Notes: generated from the sequence alone by a model not told the origin. Counted from the first letter of the stretch, positions 53,380 through 63,086 are shown. The stretch is 64,000 nt of DNA from Pseudoxanthomonas wuyuanensis (GCF_900215535.1 NZ_OCND01000007.1:1-64000), one strand, 5' to 3'. A program made the numbers and translations.

Positions 53380-54567
53380 ATGCGTCTGCCCATCATTGCG
53401 CTGGCCGTCAGCGCGTTTGCCATTGGCACCACCGAGTTCGTCGTCATGGGGCTGCTGCCGCAGATGGCCGACGATCTCGGGGTGTCGATTCCCGCCGCCG
53501 GCATGCTGGTCACCGGCTACGCCCTGGGTGTGGTGTTCGGCGGTCCGCTGCTGGCCATGGCCACCGCGCGGCTGCCGCGCAAGACCGTCCTGATGGTGCT
53601 GATGGGGTTGTTCATTGCCGGCAATCTGTTGTGCGCGCTGGCGCCGGACTACGACACGCTGATGTTTGCGCGCGTGATCGCCGCGCTGGCGCATGGCTCG
53701 TTCTTTGGCGCCGGTGCGGTGGTTGCGGGGCATGTGGCCGGACCAGGCCGGGCGGCGCAGGCGATCGCGCTGATGTTCACCGGACTGACCGTGGCCACCA
53801 TCATGGGCGTGCCGCTGGGCACGTTGCTGGGCCAGACCCTGGGCTGGCGTGCGACGTTCTGGGCAGTGGTGCTGCTGGGCGTCGCGGCGCTGCTGATCAT
53901 CGCGCGGCAGGTACCGGATCTGCGCGAGATGCAGGCGCCCCGGCTGGGCCAGGAATTGCGGGTGTTGCGCCAACCGCAGGTGCTGCTGGCGCTGGGCATG
54001 ACGGTGTTCGGCTTTGGCGGCGTGTTTGCGGTGTTCACCTACATCGTGCCCATTCTCACCGAACAGGCGCATCTGGGCGAACAGGCCATCAGCTGGGTAC
54101 TGGCGCTTTTCGGCCTGGGCGCCACCTGCGGCACGTTGTTGGGGGGACGGCTGGCCGACTGGCGCCTGATGCCGGCGCTGATCATCGCTCTGGCGGTGCT
54201 GAGCCTGTTCTTCGTGGTGTTCGCGGCGATGATGCAGCATCCGGCGGCGGCGGTGATTGGCGTGTTCCTGATCGGCCTGCTCGGCTTTGCCAGCAGCCCG
54301 GGTCTGCAGACGCGTTGCGTGCAACAGGCCAGCGCCGCGCCGTTGCTGGCGTCCACGCTGAACCAGAGTGCGTTCAACCTGGGCAACGCCGGCGGCGCCT
54401 GGATAGGCGCCAGCCTGCTAAGCCATGGTGCCGGCTACCCGGCGCTGAGTCTGGCCGCCGCCGCGGTCACCGCGGCCGGGCTGGGCCTGACTTTGGCCAG
54501 CGCATATCTGCAGCGGCGCAGCCGCCGTCTGCAGGTGTCGCCAGCGATTGCCTGTAGCCATGGATGA
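53380..54567 (+). CDS. MFS transporter, DHA1 (AraJ/efflux) type
   Basis: This 395-aa protein has 12 membrane helices. It opens ALAVSAFAIGTTEFVVMGLL, the marker of the DHA1 drug/arabinose efflux subgroup, and carries TARLPRKTVLMVLMGLF between TM2 and TM3, and GGRLADWR in the second half. It exports small molecules by proton antiport; the substrate is unknown. The start at 53380 gives TM1 directly. It is divergent from the hydrolase gene across ~150 bp. Confidence 0.9.
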   Translation: MRLPIIALAVSAFAIGTTEFVVMGLLPQMADDLGVSIPAAGMLVTGYALGVVFGGPLLAMATARLPRKTVLMVLMGLFIAGNLLCALAPDYDTLMFARVIAALAHGSFFGAGAVVAGHVAGPGRAAQAIALMFTGLTVATIMGVPLGTLLGQTLGWRATFWAVVLLGVAALLIIARQVPDLREMQAPRLGQELRVLRQPQVLLALGMTVFGFGGVFAVFTYIVPILTEQAHLGEQAISWVLALFGLGATCGTLLGGRLADWRLMPALIIALAVLSLFFVVFAAMMQHPAAAVIGVFLIGLLGFASSPGLQTRCVQQASAAPLLASTLNQSAFNLGNAGGAWIGASLLSHGAGYPALSLAAAAVTAAGLGLTLASAYLQRRSRRLQVSPAIACSHG

Positions 54568-54601
54568 CGCGGCAATCCGGTGCAGCCGTTAACCTGAGCC
54601 G

Positions 54602-55516
54602 ATGGCATTCGACGCGTTCGCCCTGATCCTGGCCATGCTCGCCCTGGGCATGGCGTTTGCACGCCTGAAACTGTTGCCGGCCAACGCGGCCGAAGTTCTG
54701 AACCGGGTGGTGCTGTACGTCTGCCTGCCGGCGGCGGTGCTGATCTACGTGCCGCGCCTGCATGTGGATGTCTCGCTGATCGGCATCATCGCCACGCCCT
54801 GGCTGCTGACCGGCGCCACGCTGGCGCTGGTGACGCTGGCCAGCCGTTGGCTGAAGTTCCGTCGCGACGAGTTCGCTGCGGTGCTGCTGTGCGTGGCGCT
54901 GTGCAACAGCAGTTTCATCGGCTATCCGATGGTGCGGGCCTTGCTGGGCGAACAGGCGCTGCCGTATGCGGTGGTCTACGACCAGTTCGGCACATTTGTG
55001 CTGTTGTCCACGTTCGGTGTGTACGTGCTGGCCAGGTACGGCGGCGATGCGCCGCCGAGCGGCCGCCAGATCCTGCTACGGATCGCCAGGTTTCCGCCGC
55101 TGTGGGCGCTGGTCTTCAGCCTGATCGCAATGCCGGAACGGCCGCCGCAATGGATTGCCGACGCGTTGCAGAAGTTGGCCGACGCGATGCTGCCGCTGGT
55201 GATGCTGGCGGTGGGGCTGTCGATCCAGTTGCGCCTGCCGCGCGATGAACTCAAACCGCTGGCGGTGGGCCTGCTGTTGCGGTTGGTGGTGATGCCGGCG
55301 ATCGCGCTGCCGCTGTCGCTGCTGATGGGCATGCGCGGCGACATGCTGCAGGCCAATGTGCTGGAGTCGGCCATGCCGACCATGATCACCGCCGCCGCGC
55401 TGGCGATTTCGCACAACCTGGCCCCGCGCCTGGCCGCCGCGCTGGTCGGCTACAGCATCCTGTTGTCGCTGCTGACGTTGCCGGCGTGGGTGTGGGTAGT
55501 GCGGCTGTTCGCCTGA
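54602..55516 (+). CDS. AEC-family transporter
   Basis: This 304-aa membrane protein has ~10 helices in two inverted halves. It contains LLPANAAEVLNRVVLYVCLPAAVL near the N-terminus, the characteristic NSSFIGYPMVRALLGEQALPYAVVYD helix-break region, and VLESAMPTMITAAALAISHNL late. The auxin efflux carrier/malate permease family exports organic anions. It lies 34 bp after the MFS gene and is possibly cotranscribed. Confidence 0.9.
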   Translation: MAFDAFALILAMLALGMAFARLKLLPANAAEVLNRVVLYVCLPAAVLIYVPRLHVDVSLIGIIATPWLLTGATLALVTLASRWLKFRRDEFAAVLLCVALCNSSFIGYPMVRALLGEQALPYAVVYDQFGTFVLLSTFGVYVLARYGGDAPPSGRQILLRIARFPPLWALVFSLIAMPERPPQWIADALQKLADAMLPLVMLAVGLSIQLRLPRDELKPLAVGLLLRLVVMPAIALPLSLLMGMRGDMLQANVLESAMPTMITAAALAISHNLAPRLAAALVGYSILLSLLTLPAWVWVVRLFA

Positions 55517-55604
55517 TGGACGTTCAAGCCGGGGCGGTCTCTCCGGCCGGCTGCGACCGATAGGCACGCAGGAACGCATCGGCCAGCGGCGGATTGCCTT
55601 CAGG

Positions 55605-55692
55605 GTGGGAGCGACGTCGGTTGCGATGAAGCTTTACCCGTTGAGCTTCATCGCCACTGACCCGTGGCGGCATGCCGCCACGACTCCCACAG
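55605..55692. repeat. REP palindrome, GTGGGAGCGACGT family
   Basis: GTGGGAGCGACGTCGG with an internal GATGAAGCT/AGCTTCATC hairpin and GTGGCGGCATGCCGCCAC, ending CGACTCCCAC. It lies between the convergent AEC transporter and AAA genes. Confidence 0.7.
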
Positions 55693-55728
55693 GGAAACGT
55701 GCCGAACCGCCTTACCGCAGCCGGTGCG

Positions 55729-57240
55729 TCAGTCGGCCGGCACCGTCCGCTCGCGCGCCCACTGCCGCAATGCGCCGACCTGTTCGGCCATCAGCACCGA
55801 CAGCGGGCGGGTGTTGCGGATTTCCTGCATCAGCAGGTCGGTATCCAGCGGCGTGCGTTCGGCATGAGCGGTGTACAGCGCCGAGACGATGGCCTGCTCG
55901 ATCTCGGCGCCGGAAAAGCCATTGGCGGCGGCGGCCAGCGCCGGCAGGTTGAAGTCGTCGGCCGGCAGCTGGCGCCGGGCCAGATGCAGGCGCAGCACTT
56001 CCACGCGGGTATCCGGGTCGGGCAGGTCGACGAAGAAGATCTCGTCGAAACGGCCCTTGCGCAGCAGCTCGGCCGGCAGTTCGTGCACCTGGTTGGCGGT
56101 GGCGACGATGAAGACGTGGCCGGACGCGGCCGCGCTCCTGCGCTCGGCCATCCAGGTCAGCAGGTAGCCCAGCACCCGCCGCGACACGCCGCCGTCCTCG
56201 CCGCCGCTGGCCAGGCCCTTCTCGATTTCGTCGATCCACAGCACGCACGGGGCCAGCTGTTCGGCCGAGGCCAGCGCCGCGCGCAGGTTCTTTTCGGTTT
56301 CGCCGTGGTACTTGTCGTACAGCGTGCCGAAGTCCAGCCGCAGCAGCGGTACGCCGAAACCGCCGGCGGTGGCCTTGGCCAGCATCGACTTGCCGCAGCC
56401 CTGCACGCCCAGCAGCAGCATGCCCTTGGGCGGGTCGAGCTGGTACCGGTACGGGTCCGGCGACGCATCGCCGGCGACGAACACGTTGCGGCGCTGCTCG
56501 ATCCAGCGTTTGAGCCGGCGCGCACCGGCCACCTCGGCGAACTGCGCTGTGTCGTATTCGTAGTGCAGGTGGCCGCTGCGGTTGAGCAGCTCGAACTTCA
56601 GCCTGGCCAGTTGCGGCAGGTCGTTGGCGTTCAGCGCGCCGTCGGCGAAGATCAGCTGGCGGGCGATGCGGCGCGCGTCGGTCAGGCTGAGGCCCTGCAG
56701 GTTGCGCACGATCTGCTGGACCGCTTCGCCGTCCACTTCCACCCGCCGGCCGCCGTGCTCGTCGGCGTAGTGCGCGGCTTCCTCGCGGACCAGCTTCAGC
56801 AGCGCATTGGCATCGGGCAGGCGCGGACTGAAACGCACCGCCAGCGCATCCAGTTCGGCCGGCAGTTCGATCTTCGAACCCACCAGCACCACCACATGCG
56901 GCAGGCTGTGGCGGCGCTGCACGATGTCGCGCAGCTGGCGCTGGCTGCTGGCGTAGCCCAGGTAGGGGTGGAAATCCAGCAGCAGGTAGATGCCGCGCTG
57001 CTCGGCCTGTTTCATCATCTGCAGCGCGGCGCTGGCGTCGGGCGGGCCTTCGGCCTCGTCCTCGCGATCCATGTCCAGGCGGCGCAGGCCCTCGGTGATC
57101 GACCAGCGGTACAGCGCCCGCCAGACCTGCGACAGCGCCTGCCGGAACAGGTCCACCACCCGTGCCTCGTCCTGGGTTTCGATGACGATCAACGGCGTAT
57201 TGGCGCGGATCAGCGCGGTCAGGTCCTGCAGTTCGCTCAT
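55729..57240 (-). CDS. Ycf46-like AAA ATPase
   Basis: This 503-aa protein has an N-terminal ~200-residue segment starting with IRANTPLIVIETQDEARVV, typical of Ycf46-type proteins, followed by an AAA module: Walker A GVQGCGKSMLAKATAG, Walker B CVLWIDEIEKGL, sensor FIVATANQVHELPAEL with arginine-finger RKGRFDEIFFVDLPD, and the small helical domain with GFSGAEIEQAI. It is probably a cytoplasmic remodelling ATPase; in cyanobacteria Ycf46 affects inorganic carbon use. The start at 57240 is preferred over the open extension. Confidence 0.88.
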   Translation of the reverse strand: MSELQDLTALIRANTPLIVIETQDEARVVDLFRQALSQVWRALYRWSITEGLRRLDMDREDEAEGPPDASAALQMMKQAEQRGIYLLLDFHPYLGYASSQRQLRDIVQRRHSLPHVVVLVGSKIELPAELDALAVRFSPRLPDANALLKLVREEAAHYADEHGGRRVEVDGEAVQQIVRNLQGLSLTDARRIARQLIFADGALNANDLPQLARLKFELLNRSGHLHYEYDTAQFAEVAGARRLKRWIEQRRNVFVAGDASPDPYRYQLDPPKGMLLLGVQGCGKSMLAKATAGGFGVPLLRLDFGTLYDKYHGETEKNLRAALASAEQLAPCVLWIDEIEKGLASGGEDGGVSRRVLGYLLTWMAERRSAAASGHVFIVATANQVHELPAELLRKGRFDEIFFVDLPDPDTRVEVLRLHLARRQLPADDFNLPALAAAANGFSGAEIEQAIVSALYTAHAERTPLDTDLLMQEIRNTRPLSVLMAEQVGALRQWARERTVPAD

Positions 57241-57278
57241 GGGGGTACCGGTCCGTGGGGAACGGAACGATAGCAGCA

Positions 57279-57352
<74 letters not shown>

Positions 57353-57426
57353 TCCTTCGCCCCCCACCTTTCTGCTTAACTGGTCACGGTGTACCCTGCG
57401 GCTTCCCCGGGCAATGAGGTGCGCGC

Positions 57427-58059
57427 ATGAAGACGATTCTGGTCGCCAGCTCCAAGGGCGGCGCCGGCAAGAGCACGATAGCCACGAACCTGGCCGCGAA
57501 TTTCGCGCTGGAAGGCAAACGCACGGTGCTGGTGGACGCCGACCCGCAGGGCTCCTCGACCCGCTGGGCCGAGCGCCGGGCCGAACTGGAAAGCGCCGTG
57601 CTGCCGATCGATGCCAGCGGCAAGCGGGCCTGGCTGACGCGGTTGCCGGAGGATGCCGAGCGGGTGATCATCGACGCCGCCGCCGGCGCCATGGCCGAGG
57701 ATCTGGACAGTTTCATCGAACATGCCGACGCCATCGTGGTGCCGGTATTGCCGTCAGCGATGGATATCGAGGCCACCGTGGGTTTCCTGAACACCCTGGC
57801 CAAGGTGCCGCGCGTGCACAAGCGCAAGCTGCCGGTCGGGCTGGTGATCAACCGCAGCAAGCCCTGGACCAACGCCTCGCAGCAGGCGGCCGAAATGCTC
57901 AAGACCTGGCCCTACCCGGTGGTGGCGCAGTTGCGCGACACCCAGGCCTATGTGGTGCTGGCCGGGTTGGGGCGCAGCCTGTTCGATTACAAGTCAGCCC
58001 AGGTCCGCGATCATCAAGGGGATTGGGATCCGTTGCTGAAGTGGATCAAGAAAGCCTGA
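57427..58059 (+). CDS. ParA-family ATPase (orphan)
   Basis: This 210-aa protein has the deviant Walker A KGGAGKSTIATNLAANFA, VLVDADPQGSSTRWAE, and the Walker B-like VIIDAAAGAMAE. It is of the short ParA/MinD type without an N-terminal HTH, as in cargo-positioning ParAs (PpfA, McdA). No parB is adjacent; the next genes (sixA, yceI-like) are unrelated in role. The likely function is positioning an unknown cargo on the nucleoid. Confidence 0.92.
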   Translation: MKTILVASSKGGAGKSTIATNLAANFALEGKRTVLVDADPQGSSTRWAERRAELESAVLPIDASGKRAWLTRLPEDAERVIIDAAAGAMAEDLDSFIEHADAIVVPVLPSAMDIEATVGFLNTLAKVPRVHKRKLPVGLVINRSKPWTNASQQAAEMLKTWPYPVVAQLRDTQAYVVLAGLGRSLFDYKSAQVRDHQGDWDPLLKWIKKA

Positions 58060-58075
58060 ACCCTGGAGACCTGCC

Positions 58076-58552
58076 GTGCGCGAACTGATCCTGCTGCGCC
58101 ATGCGCACGCTGAACCCGTTGTCCCAGGCCAGGCCGATCTGGATCGGCCGCTGTCGGCGCAGGGCCTGGCCGAAGCCGAGGCCGCCGGCCGCTGGCTGGC
58201 CGAACACGGGTGGGTTCCGGACCAGGTGCTGTGTTCGCCGGCCCGCCGCGCCCGCGAGACGCTGGAAGCCATCCTGACCGCCATCGGCTACGTCGAGCAG
58301 CGGCTGGAATCGGCCATCTACGAAGCCACCGCCGGTACCCTGGCCGGTCTGGCCGACAACTACCGCGAGGTCGACCGGTTGATGATGGTCGGGCACAACC
58401 CCGGCTTCGAGCGGCTGGTGGCGCTGATGCACAGCGGCCAGTCCGGCGACTATCGCGGCATGCCGACCGCCTCGGTGGCGGTGCTGTCGCTCCCGGCCGA
58501 GGCCGCCATCGAACCTGGCATCGCCACGCTCTCCGCCTTCTGGTGGCCATGA
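58076..58552 (+). CDS. sixA: Phosphohistidine phosphatase SixA
   Basis: This 158-aa histidine phosphatase has the catalytic LILLRHAHAEP, CSPARRARETLEAI, EATAGTL and the second catalytic His in MMVGHNPGFERLV. The length is that of SixA, which removes phosphate from His on signalling or PTS phosphotransfer proteins. The stop overlaps the next gene (ATGA), and it is 16 bp after parA, so a parA-sixA-yceI-pld transcript is likely. Confidence 0.93.
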   Translation: MRELILLRHAHAEPVVPGQADLDRPLSAQGLAEAEAAGRWLAEHGWVPDQVLCSPARRARETLEAILTAIGYVEQRLESAIYEATAGTLAGLADNYREVDRLMMVGHNPGFERLVALMHSGQSGDYRGMPTASVAVLSLPAEAAIEPGIATLSAFWWP

Positions 58553-59130
58553 ACCTGCGGTTCGGCAGCCGCTTGCTGGGCCTGTGCGGACTGGGCCTGT
58601 TGTGCGCGTTCCCGCAGGTATCGGCCAGCGAAGCGCAGTTCGACCCGGCGCATACGCGGCTGGGCTTCGAGTTGCGCACGCGTTGGGGACAGAAGCTGGA
58701 GGGCGTGTTCCCGCGCTACGAGGGCGAGGTCAGGGCGCTGCCCGACGGCAGCCAGCAGGTGCTGCTGCGGATGTTCACCAGCGACGTGGAGATTGTCGGC
58801 CACCCGCGCTATACCGAATGGGCGCGCAGCGAGAAGTTCTTCGAATCCGACCGCTACCCGCTGGTGATGTTCGTCTCCAAGCCCTATGACGGCGAACTGT
58901 TGCGTCAGGGCGGTCCGTTGCATGGCAATCTGATGATCCGCGGCATCAGCCGTCCGGAGACGCTGACCGTGGAGCCCTCCACCTGCGCGCGGCCGGCGGT
59001 GGATTGCGATGTGGTGGCGACCGGCGCGGTGCGCAGAAGCGACTACGACATGGACGATTGGAAATTGGCAGTGAACGAAAGGGTGGTGTTTGTGTTGCGT
59101 GCGCGAGTGCGGGATGGGTCCGGGCAGTGA
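58549..59130 (+). CDS. YceI-family periplasmic protein
   Basis: This 193-aa protein has a signal peptide (LLGLCGLGLLCAFPQVSA), followed by a lipocalin-like YceI pattern: FDPAHTRLGFELRTRWGQKL, an ARSEKFFESDRYPLVMFVSK segment and GNLMIRGISRPETLTV. YceI barrels bind isoprenoid-type lipids. Here it is somewhat divergent. ATG 58549 overlaps the sixA stop; the gene ends overlapping the GTG start of the phospholipase gene. Confidence 0.85.
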   Translation: MNLRFGSRLLGLCGLGLLCAFPQVSASEAQFDPAHTRLGFELRTRWGQKLEGVFPRYEGEVRALPDGSQQVLLRMFTSDVEIVGHPRYTEWARSEKFFESDRYPLVMFVSKPYDGELLRQGGPLHGNLMIRGISRPETLTVEPSTCARPAVDCDVVATGAVRRSDYDMDDWKLAVNERVVFVLRARVRDGSGQ

Positions 59131-61100
59131 CGGCGTTATCGTTGAGGTGGGCTGCGCGCTGCGTGGCGGTGGGGTTGGCGCTGTTGTGCAGCGCCTGCGC
59201 CGGGCTGTCGCAGGCGCAGCGGGACCAGGCGGCCGGGATCGCCGCCGCCGCCCGTTCGCAGGTCATCGACTGCCAGCAGGCCAATGCCTGCGCGCTGGAC
59301 TCGCCGCTGCATGAGTTGGGCGCGCGCGCGCTGGCCGAATCGGCGCCGCAGTCGCCGCGCCATTACGCGCTGATCCTGGATCAAGGCCAGGATGCGTTGC
59401 TGGCGCGGCTCAACCTGCTGCGCAGCGCGCGCCACAGCATCGATCTGCAGACCTATATCTTCGACAAGGACGACAGCGCGCGGCTGGTGCTGGAGGAACT
59501 GCTGGCCGCGGCGCGGCGCGGGGTGCGGGTGCGGGTGCTGATCGATCAGCTCTCGGCGATTGCCGATCTGCAGATTCTTGCGGCGCTGGCCGGCTCCCAC
59601 CAGAACTTCTCGATCCGCATCTACAACCCCACTTTCGGCAAGGCCAAGCTCAACTACTTCGACTACGCCGGCAGCGTGCTGTGCTGTTTCCGCCGCTTCA
59701 ACCAGCGCATGCACACCAAGCTGCTGCTGGTGGACGAACGCATCGGCATCACCGGCGGGCGCAACTACCAGGACGACTATTACGACTGGGATGCCGAATA
59801 CAACTTCCGCGACCGCGACGTGCTGATCGCCGGGCCGGAAGCCGGCGCGATGGCCGGCAATTTCCAGGCGTTCTGGGATGCCCGCCGCAGCACGCCGGTC
59901 GAGCGCCTGAACGATGTCGGGCGCAAGCTGCTGAGCGAAGGCGTGCCGGCGATGCCGCCGCTGGACTACCTGCGTCCGGCGCGGGTCGCCGAGATGTCGC
60001 GCGAGGCCAGCGATCCGGAGGTGGTCCAAGCCAGGCTGGTCGAACCGGCGCTGCCGGTGGGGGCGGTCAAGTACGTGGCGGATCTGCCGCAGAAGCACCG
60101 CCGCGAATCCAATGGCGACGACGCGCCGGCGGCGCCGGAACTGGAAATGCTGATCGGCAGCGCCAGCCAGGAGTTGCTGCTGCAGACGCCGTACCTGGTG
60201 CTGTCGCGGCAGGCGCAGGAGCTGTTCCGGCAGATGCGCAAGCGGCAACCGCCGCCGGCGGTGATCGTGTCCACCAACAGTCTGGCGGCGACCGACAACC
60301 CGGTGGTCTATTCGATGTCGTTCAAGTACAAGCGCCGCCATCTGCGCGAATTCGGTTTCCAGATCTACGAATACAAGCCGTTTCCCGAAGATGCCCCGGT
60401 CGACTATGCCGCGCTGATGCCGGAGGGCCCGCCGATTCCGGTCCCGGATTCGACGCGCAGCCGCCGGTTCGGCCCGTCCGGGTCGCTGGGTCCGTCCGGC
60501 TCCACCGGCCCGTCCGGTTCGCTGGGCGCCGCCGGCGAAACCACCCGCCGGTTGCAGCGCACCGAGTCGCGCCCGTCCTTCCTCAGCAGCGGCGCTGCCA
60601 GCGAACCGCTGCCGCTCAAGCGCGCCGGCGTGCGCATGGGCCTGCATGCCAAGTCGATGGTGATCGACAACCGCATCGCGGTGATCGGCACGCACAACTT
60701 CGACCCGCGCTCGGAAACCTACAACACCGAGGCGGCGGTGATCGTCGACGACGCCGCGTTCGCGCAGGCGCTGGCGGCCAGCATCCGCCGCGATATCGCG
60801 CCGGAAAACTCCTGGGTGATCGCCCCGCGCGCCAAGCCGCCGGTGTTCTCGGGGTTGGACTACAGCCTGGGCAAGGTGTCCGAATCGCTGCCGCTGTTCG
60901 ACCTGTGGCCGTGGCGCTACGCGACCAGCTACCAGTTCCAGCCCGGGCCGGACTGCCCGCTGCCGCTGGGGCCGCGGGATCCGGATTTCCATCGCTGCTA
61001 CGTCGCCGTCGGCGATTTCCCGGAAGTCAGCGTGGGGCCCAAATGGCTGTATACGCGCGTATTGACCGCCTTCGGCGCGGGCCTGGTGCCGATATTGTGA
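59127..61100 (+). CDS. Phospholipase D-family lipoprotein
   Basis: This 657-aa protein starts at a GTG overlapping the yceI stop and has a lipoprotein signal (VAVGLALLCSACAG). There are two HKD motifs: MHTKLLLVDERIGITGGRN and LHAKSMVIDNRIAVIGTHN, with a Gly/Ser/Pro linker (FGPSGSLGPSGSTGPSGS, residues ~450-470) between the halves. This is like cardiolipin synthase/phospholipase D proteins (YmdC type) on the periplasmic face. It probably acts on phospholipids, but the exact reaction is not predictable. Confidence 0.88.
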   Translation: MTALSLRWAARCVAVGLALLCSACAGLSQAQRDQAAGIAAAARSQVIDCQQANACALDSPLHELGARALAESAPQSPRHYALILDQGQDALLARLNLLRSARHSIDLQTYIFDKDDSARLVLEELLAAARRGVRVRVLIDQLSAIADLQILAALAGSHQNFSIRIYNPTFGKAKLNYFDYAGSVLCCFRRFNQRMHTKLLLVDERIGITGGRNYQDDYYDWDAEYNFRDRDVLIAGPEAGAMAGNFQAFWDARRSTPVERLNDVGRKLLSEGVPAMPPLDYLRPARVAEMSREASDPEVVQARLVEPALPVGAVKYVADLPQKHRRESNGDDAPAAPELEMLIGSASQELLLQTPYLVLSRQAQELFRQMRKRQPPPAVIVSTNSLAATDNPVVYSMSFKYKRRHLREFGFQIYEYKPFPEDAPVDYAALMPEGPPIPVPDSTRSRRFGPSGSLGPSGSTGPSGSLGAAGETTRRLQRTESRPSFLSSGAASEPLPLKRAGVRMGLHAKSMVIDNRIAVIGTHNFDPRSETYNTEAAVIVDDAAFAQALAASIRRDIAPENSWVIAPRAKPPVFSGLDYSLGKVSESLPLFDLWPWRYATSYQFQPGPDCPLPLGPRDPDFHRCYVAVGDFPEVSVGPKWLYTRVLTAFGAGLVPIL

Positions 61101-61189
61101 TGGCGGGAATCGGGACCAGGGTCAGGGGCTTCGGTTTTACCTCCCGGGTTCTTCTCCCAAGTGCGGGAAACGTCTATGTGGAAGCCGGT

Positions 61190-61690
61190 AGCCAGGGTAG
61201 TGCGGGACACGCCGTAAATACCCGCTGCGCGGGCCCGGCCCGCCATCGCAGATGGCGGGCGTTCGGCTGCGCGCGAAGCCGTGCTTCGCAAGCGCTTGCC
61301 TCACCCATGTAGGCTCTTCCGCGGCATCCATGCCGCGGACGGTCCCGCAATACCCTGGCCACCGACTTCTGGACACCTGGTCGGCGCTCGAAAAAAGGCC
61401 TTCCGAAGTCGCGACCTGTCATCTGCCCAAAGGCGACGGCCGGCGGGCTGGGGGGTGCGGAGAGCAGGCCATGGGTGAGCCAAGGCGGCTTGCGCGGCAC
61501 TGCCGCGCGCCTTGGCGAACGCCCGGCGCGCTGCGCCGGGCCGGTTCGGGCCGCGAAGCGGAACGAGCCTGCGACCCGACGTAAAGACACGACGTCGTCA
61601 GGAGGGCGGAGCACCCCCCAGCCTGACGGCCGGCGACTCCCGCCGAAGCCGACATCTCCAGGAAACGGGAGAAGAACCTTATAAAAAGGG
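61190..61690. repeat. Highly structured dispersed-repeat-like intergenic segment
   Basis: Nested perfect inverted repeats: GCTGGGGGGTGC (61447) with GCACCCCCCAGC (61611); CCAAGGCG/CGCCTTGG with inner GCGCGGC/GCCGCGC (61480-61515); GCCCGGCGC/GCGCCGGGC (61521-61541); also TGGCGGGC-type pairs near 61240. Both strands have open frames without codon signal or homology. It looks like a repeat element or structured RNA, not a gene. 61101-61189 and 61691-61771 hold nothing else. Confidence 0.5.
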
Positions 61691-61771
61691 GAATAAAGGG
61701 GATCGCGCGGAACCACCGCCTGCCCGCCGGCGTAGACTTGCCCGGATTTTCCTTTTGCAGGGGTCCCCGCG

Positions 61772-62194
61772 ATGAGTTTCCGTCAGCCTGTCGATATCGA
61801 CGCCATCAATGCCCATGCCCGTGGCAGCCTGGTCGAGAACCTCGGCATCGTCATCACCGAAGCCGGTACTGACTGGCTGCGCGGCACGATGCCGGTGGAC
61901 GCGCGCACGGTGCAGCCCTACGGCATCCTGCACGGCGGCGCATCGGTGGCGCTGGCCGAAACGCTGGGCAGCGTGGCCGGCAACCTGTGCGTGGACACCA
62001 GCAAACAGATGGTGGTGGGGTTGGAGATCAACGCCAACCACCTGCGCGCGATGCGCCAGGGCACCGTCACCGGCACTGCGCGCGCGCTGCACGTCGGCCG
62101 CAGCACCCAGGTGTGGGAGATCCGCATCGAGAACGACGCCGGCCAGCCGGTCTGCATTTCCCGGCTGACCCTGGCGGTGGTGCCGGTCGCCTGA
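61772..62194 (+). CDS. PaaI/MenI-type hotdog thioesterase
   Basis: This 140-aa protein shows TMPVDARTVQPYGILHGGAS followed by LAETLGSVAGN, the hotdog signature with the catalytic Glu of the PaaI/YdiI/EntH branch, and VGLEINANHLRAM in the substrate tunnel. It hydrolyses aryl- or hydroxybenzoyl-type CoA thioesters such as DHNA-CoA. The start has AGGGGTCCCCGCG upstream. It is ~70 bp ahead of the acyltransferase gene. Confidence 0.9.
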   Translation: MSFRQPVDIDAINAHARGSLVENLGIVITEAGTDWLRGTMPVDARTVQPYGILHGGASVALAETLGSVAGNLCVDTSKQMVVGLEINANHLRAMRQGTVTGTARALHVGRSTQVWEIRIENDAGQPVCISRLTLAVVPVA

Positions 62195-62263
62195 GAACCG
62201 GGCAAGCCATCGATTGAGCTTCGCCATTCCGCTGGAACAGGTCATCCGGTATCTTGGGCGGAT

Positions 62264-63064
62264 ATGAGTACCCCCCTCACTCCTGCCGTCGCAGGCGGCA
62301 GTGTGGCGCGCGCCTGCCGTTACCTGTACCGCGTACCGCTGCTGCTGATCCATCTGCTGGTGTTCCTGCCGCTGACCTTGCTGGGCATGCTGCCGCCGCT
62401 GGGACGGATGCGGCTGGGCGGCGAACCGCTGGAACACTGCGTGGTGCGCTGGTGGTCGGCCGGGTTGATGCGCATCTTCGGCTTCCGCCTGCGTCGCCAT
62501 GGCATTCCGCTGCCCGGCGCCACCGTCTTCGTGGCCAACCACGTCAGCTGGGTCGACATTTCCATGCTGCACAGCCAGCGCATGATGGGCTTTGTGGCCA
62601 AGCAGGAAATCCGCGGCTGGCCGGTGGTCGGCTGGCTGGCGATGCGCGGCCAGACCATCTTCCACCAGCGCGGCAGCCAGGAATCGCTGGGCGGGGTGCT
62701 GCACGAGATGCTGCGCCGGCTGCGCGAAGGCCATTCGGTCGGCGTGTTCCCCGAGGGGCGCACCCGCGACGGCCATGCGGTCGGGCCGTTCCACGCGCGC
62801 ATCTTCCTGGCCGCGGTGGAAGCCGATGTGCCGGTGCAGCCGGTGGCGCTGCGCTACGGTCCGCGTGGCCGCGCCCAGCCGGTGGTGGCGTTTCAATCCA
62901 AGGAGAGCTTCTTCGCCAATTTTCTGCGTCTGCTCGGCGAACCGGCGCGTGCGGCCGACATCTGCTTTCTCGAGCCGATCCGGGTATCGGACGTGGATGG
63001 TCGCCGCCGCATCGCCGAGATCTCGCGCGAGCGCATCATTGCGGCGATGAACCAGGAAGGCTGA
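62264..63064 (+). CDS. 1-acyl-sn-glycerol-3-phosphate acyltransferase (PlsC-like)
   Basis: This 266-aa protein has an N-terminal membrane segment (YLYRVPLLLIHLLVFLPLTLLG), catalytic NHxxxxD in VANHVSWVDISML, and FPEGRTRDG with the glycerol-phosphate binding Arg. It transfers acyl groups to lysophosphatidate at the inner membrane. Several plsC paralogues usually exist in this family, so this may be a specialised copy; the symbol is left open. Confidence 0.88.
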   Translation: MSTPLTPAVAGGSVARACRYLYRVPLLLIHLLVFLPLTLLGMLPPLGRMRLGGEPLEHCVVRWWSAGLMRIFGFRLRRHGIPLPGATVFVANHVSWVDISMLHSQRMMGFVAKQEIRGWPVVGWLAMRGQTIFHQRGSQESLGGVLHEMLRRLREGHSVGVFPEGRTRDGHAVGPFHARIFLAAVEADVPVQPVALRYGPRGRAQPVVAFQSKESFFANFLRLLGEPARAADICFLEPIRVSDVDGRRRIAEISRERIIAAMNQEG

Positions 63065-63086
63065 ATGTTTTGGAGGCAATACTCGA

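Noticed and set aside
59136..60992. 618-codon minus-strand frame across the phospholipase D gene
   Set aside because: Same codon-bias artefact; no motif, while the plus-strand protein has both HKD motifs.
61174..61716. 180-codon minus-strand frame in the gene-free segment
   Set aside because: It spans the nested inverted repeats, is Arg/Pro/Ala rich, has no ribosome site and has no recognisable domain.
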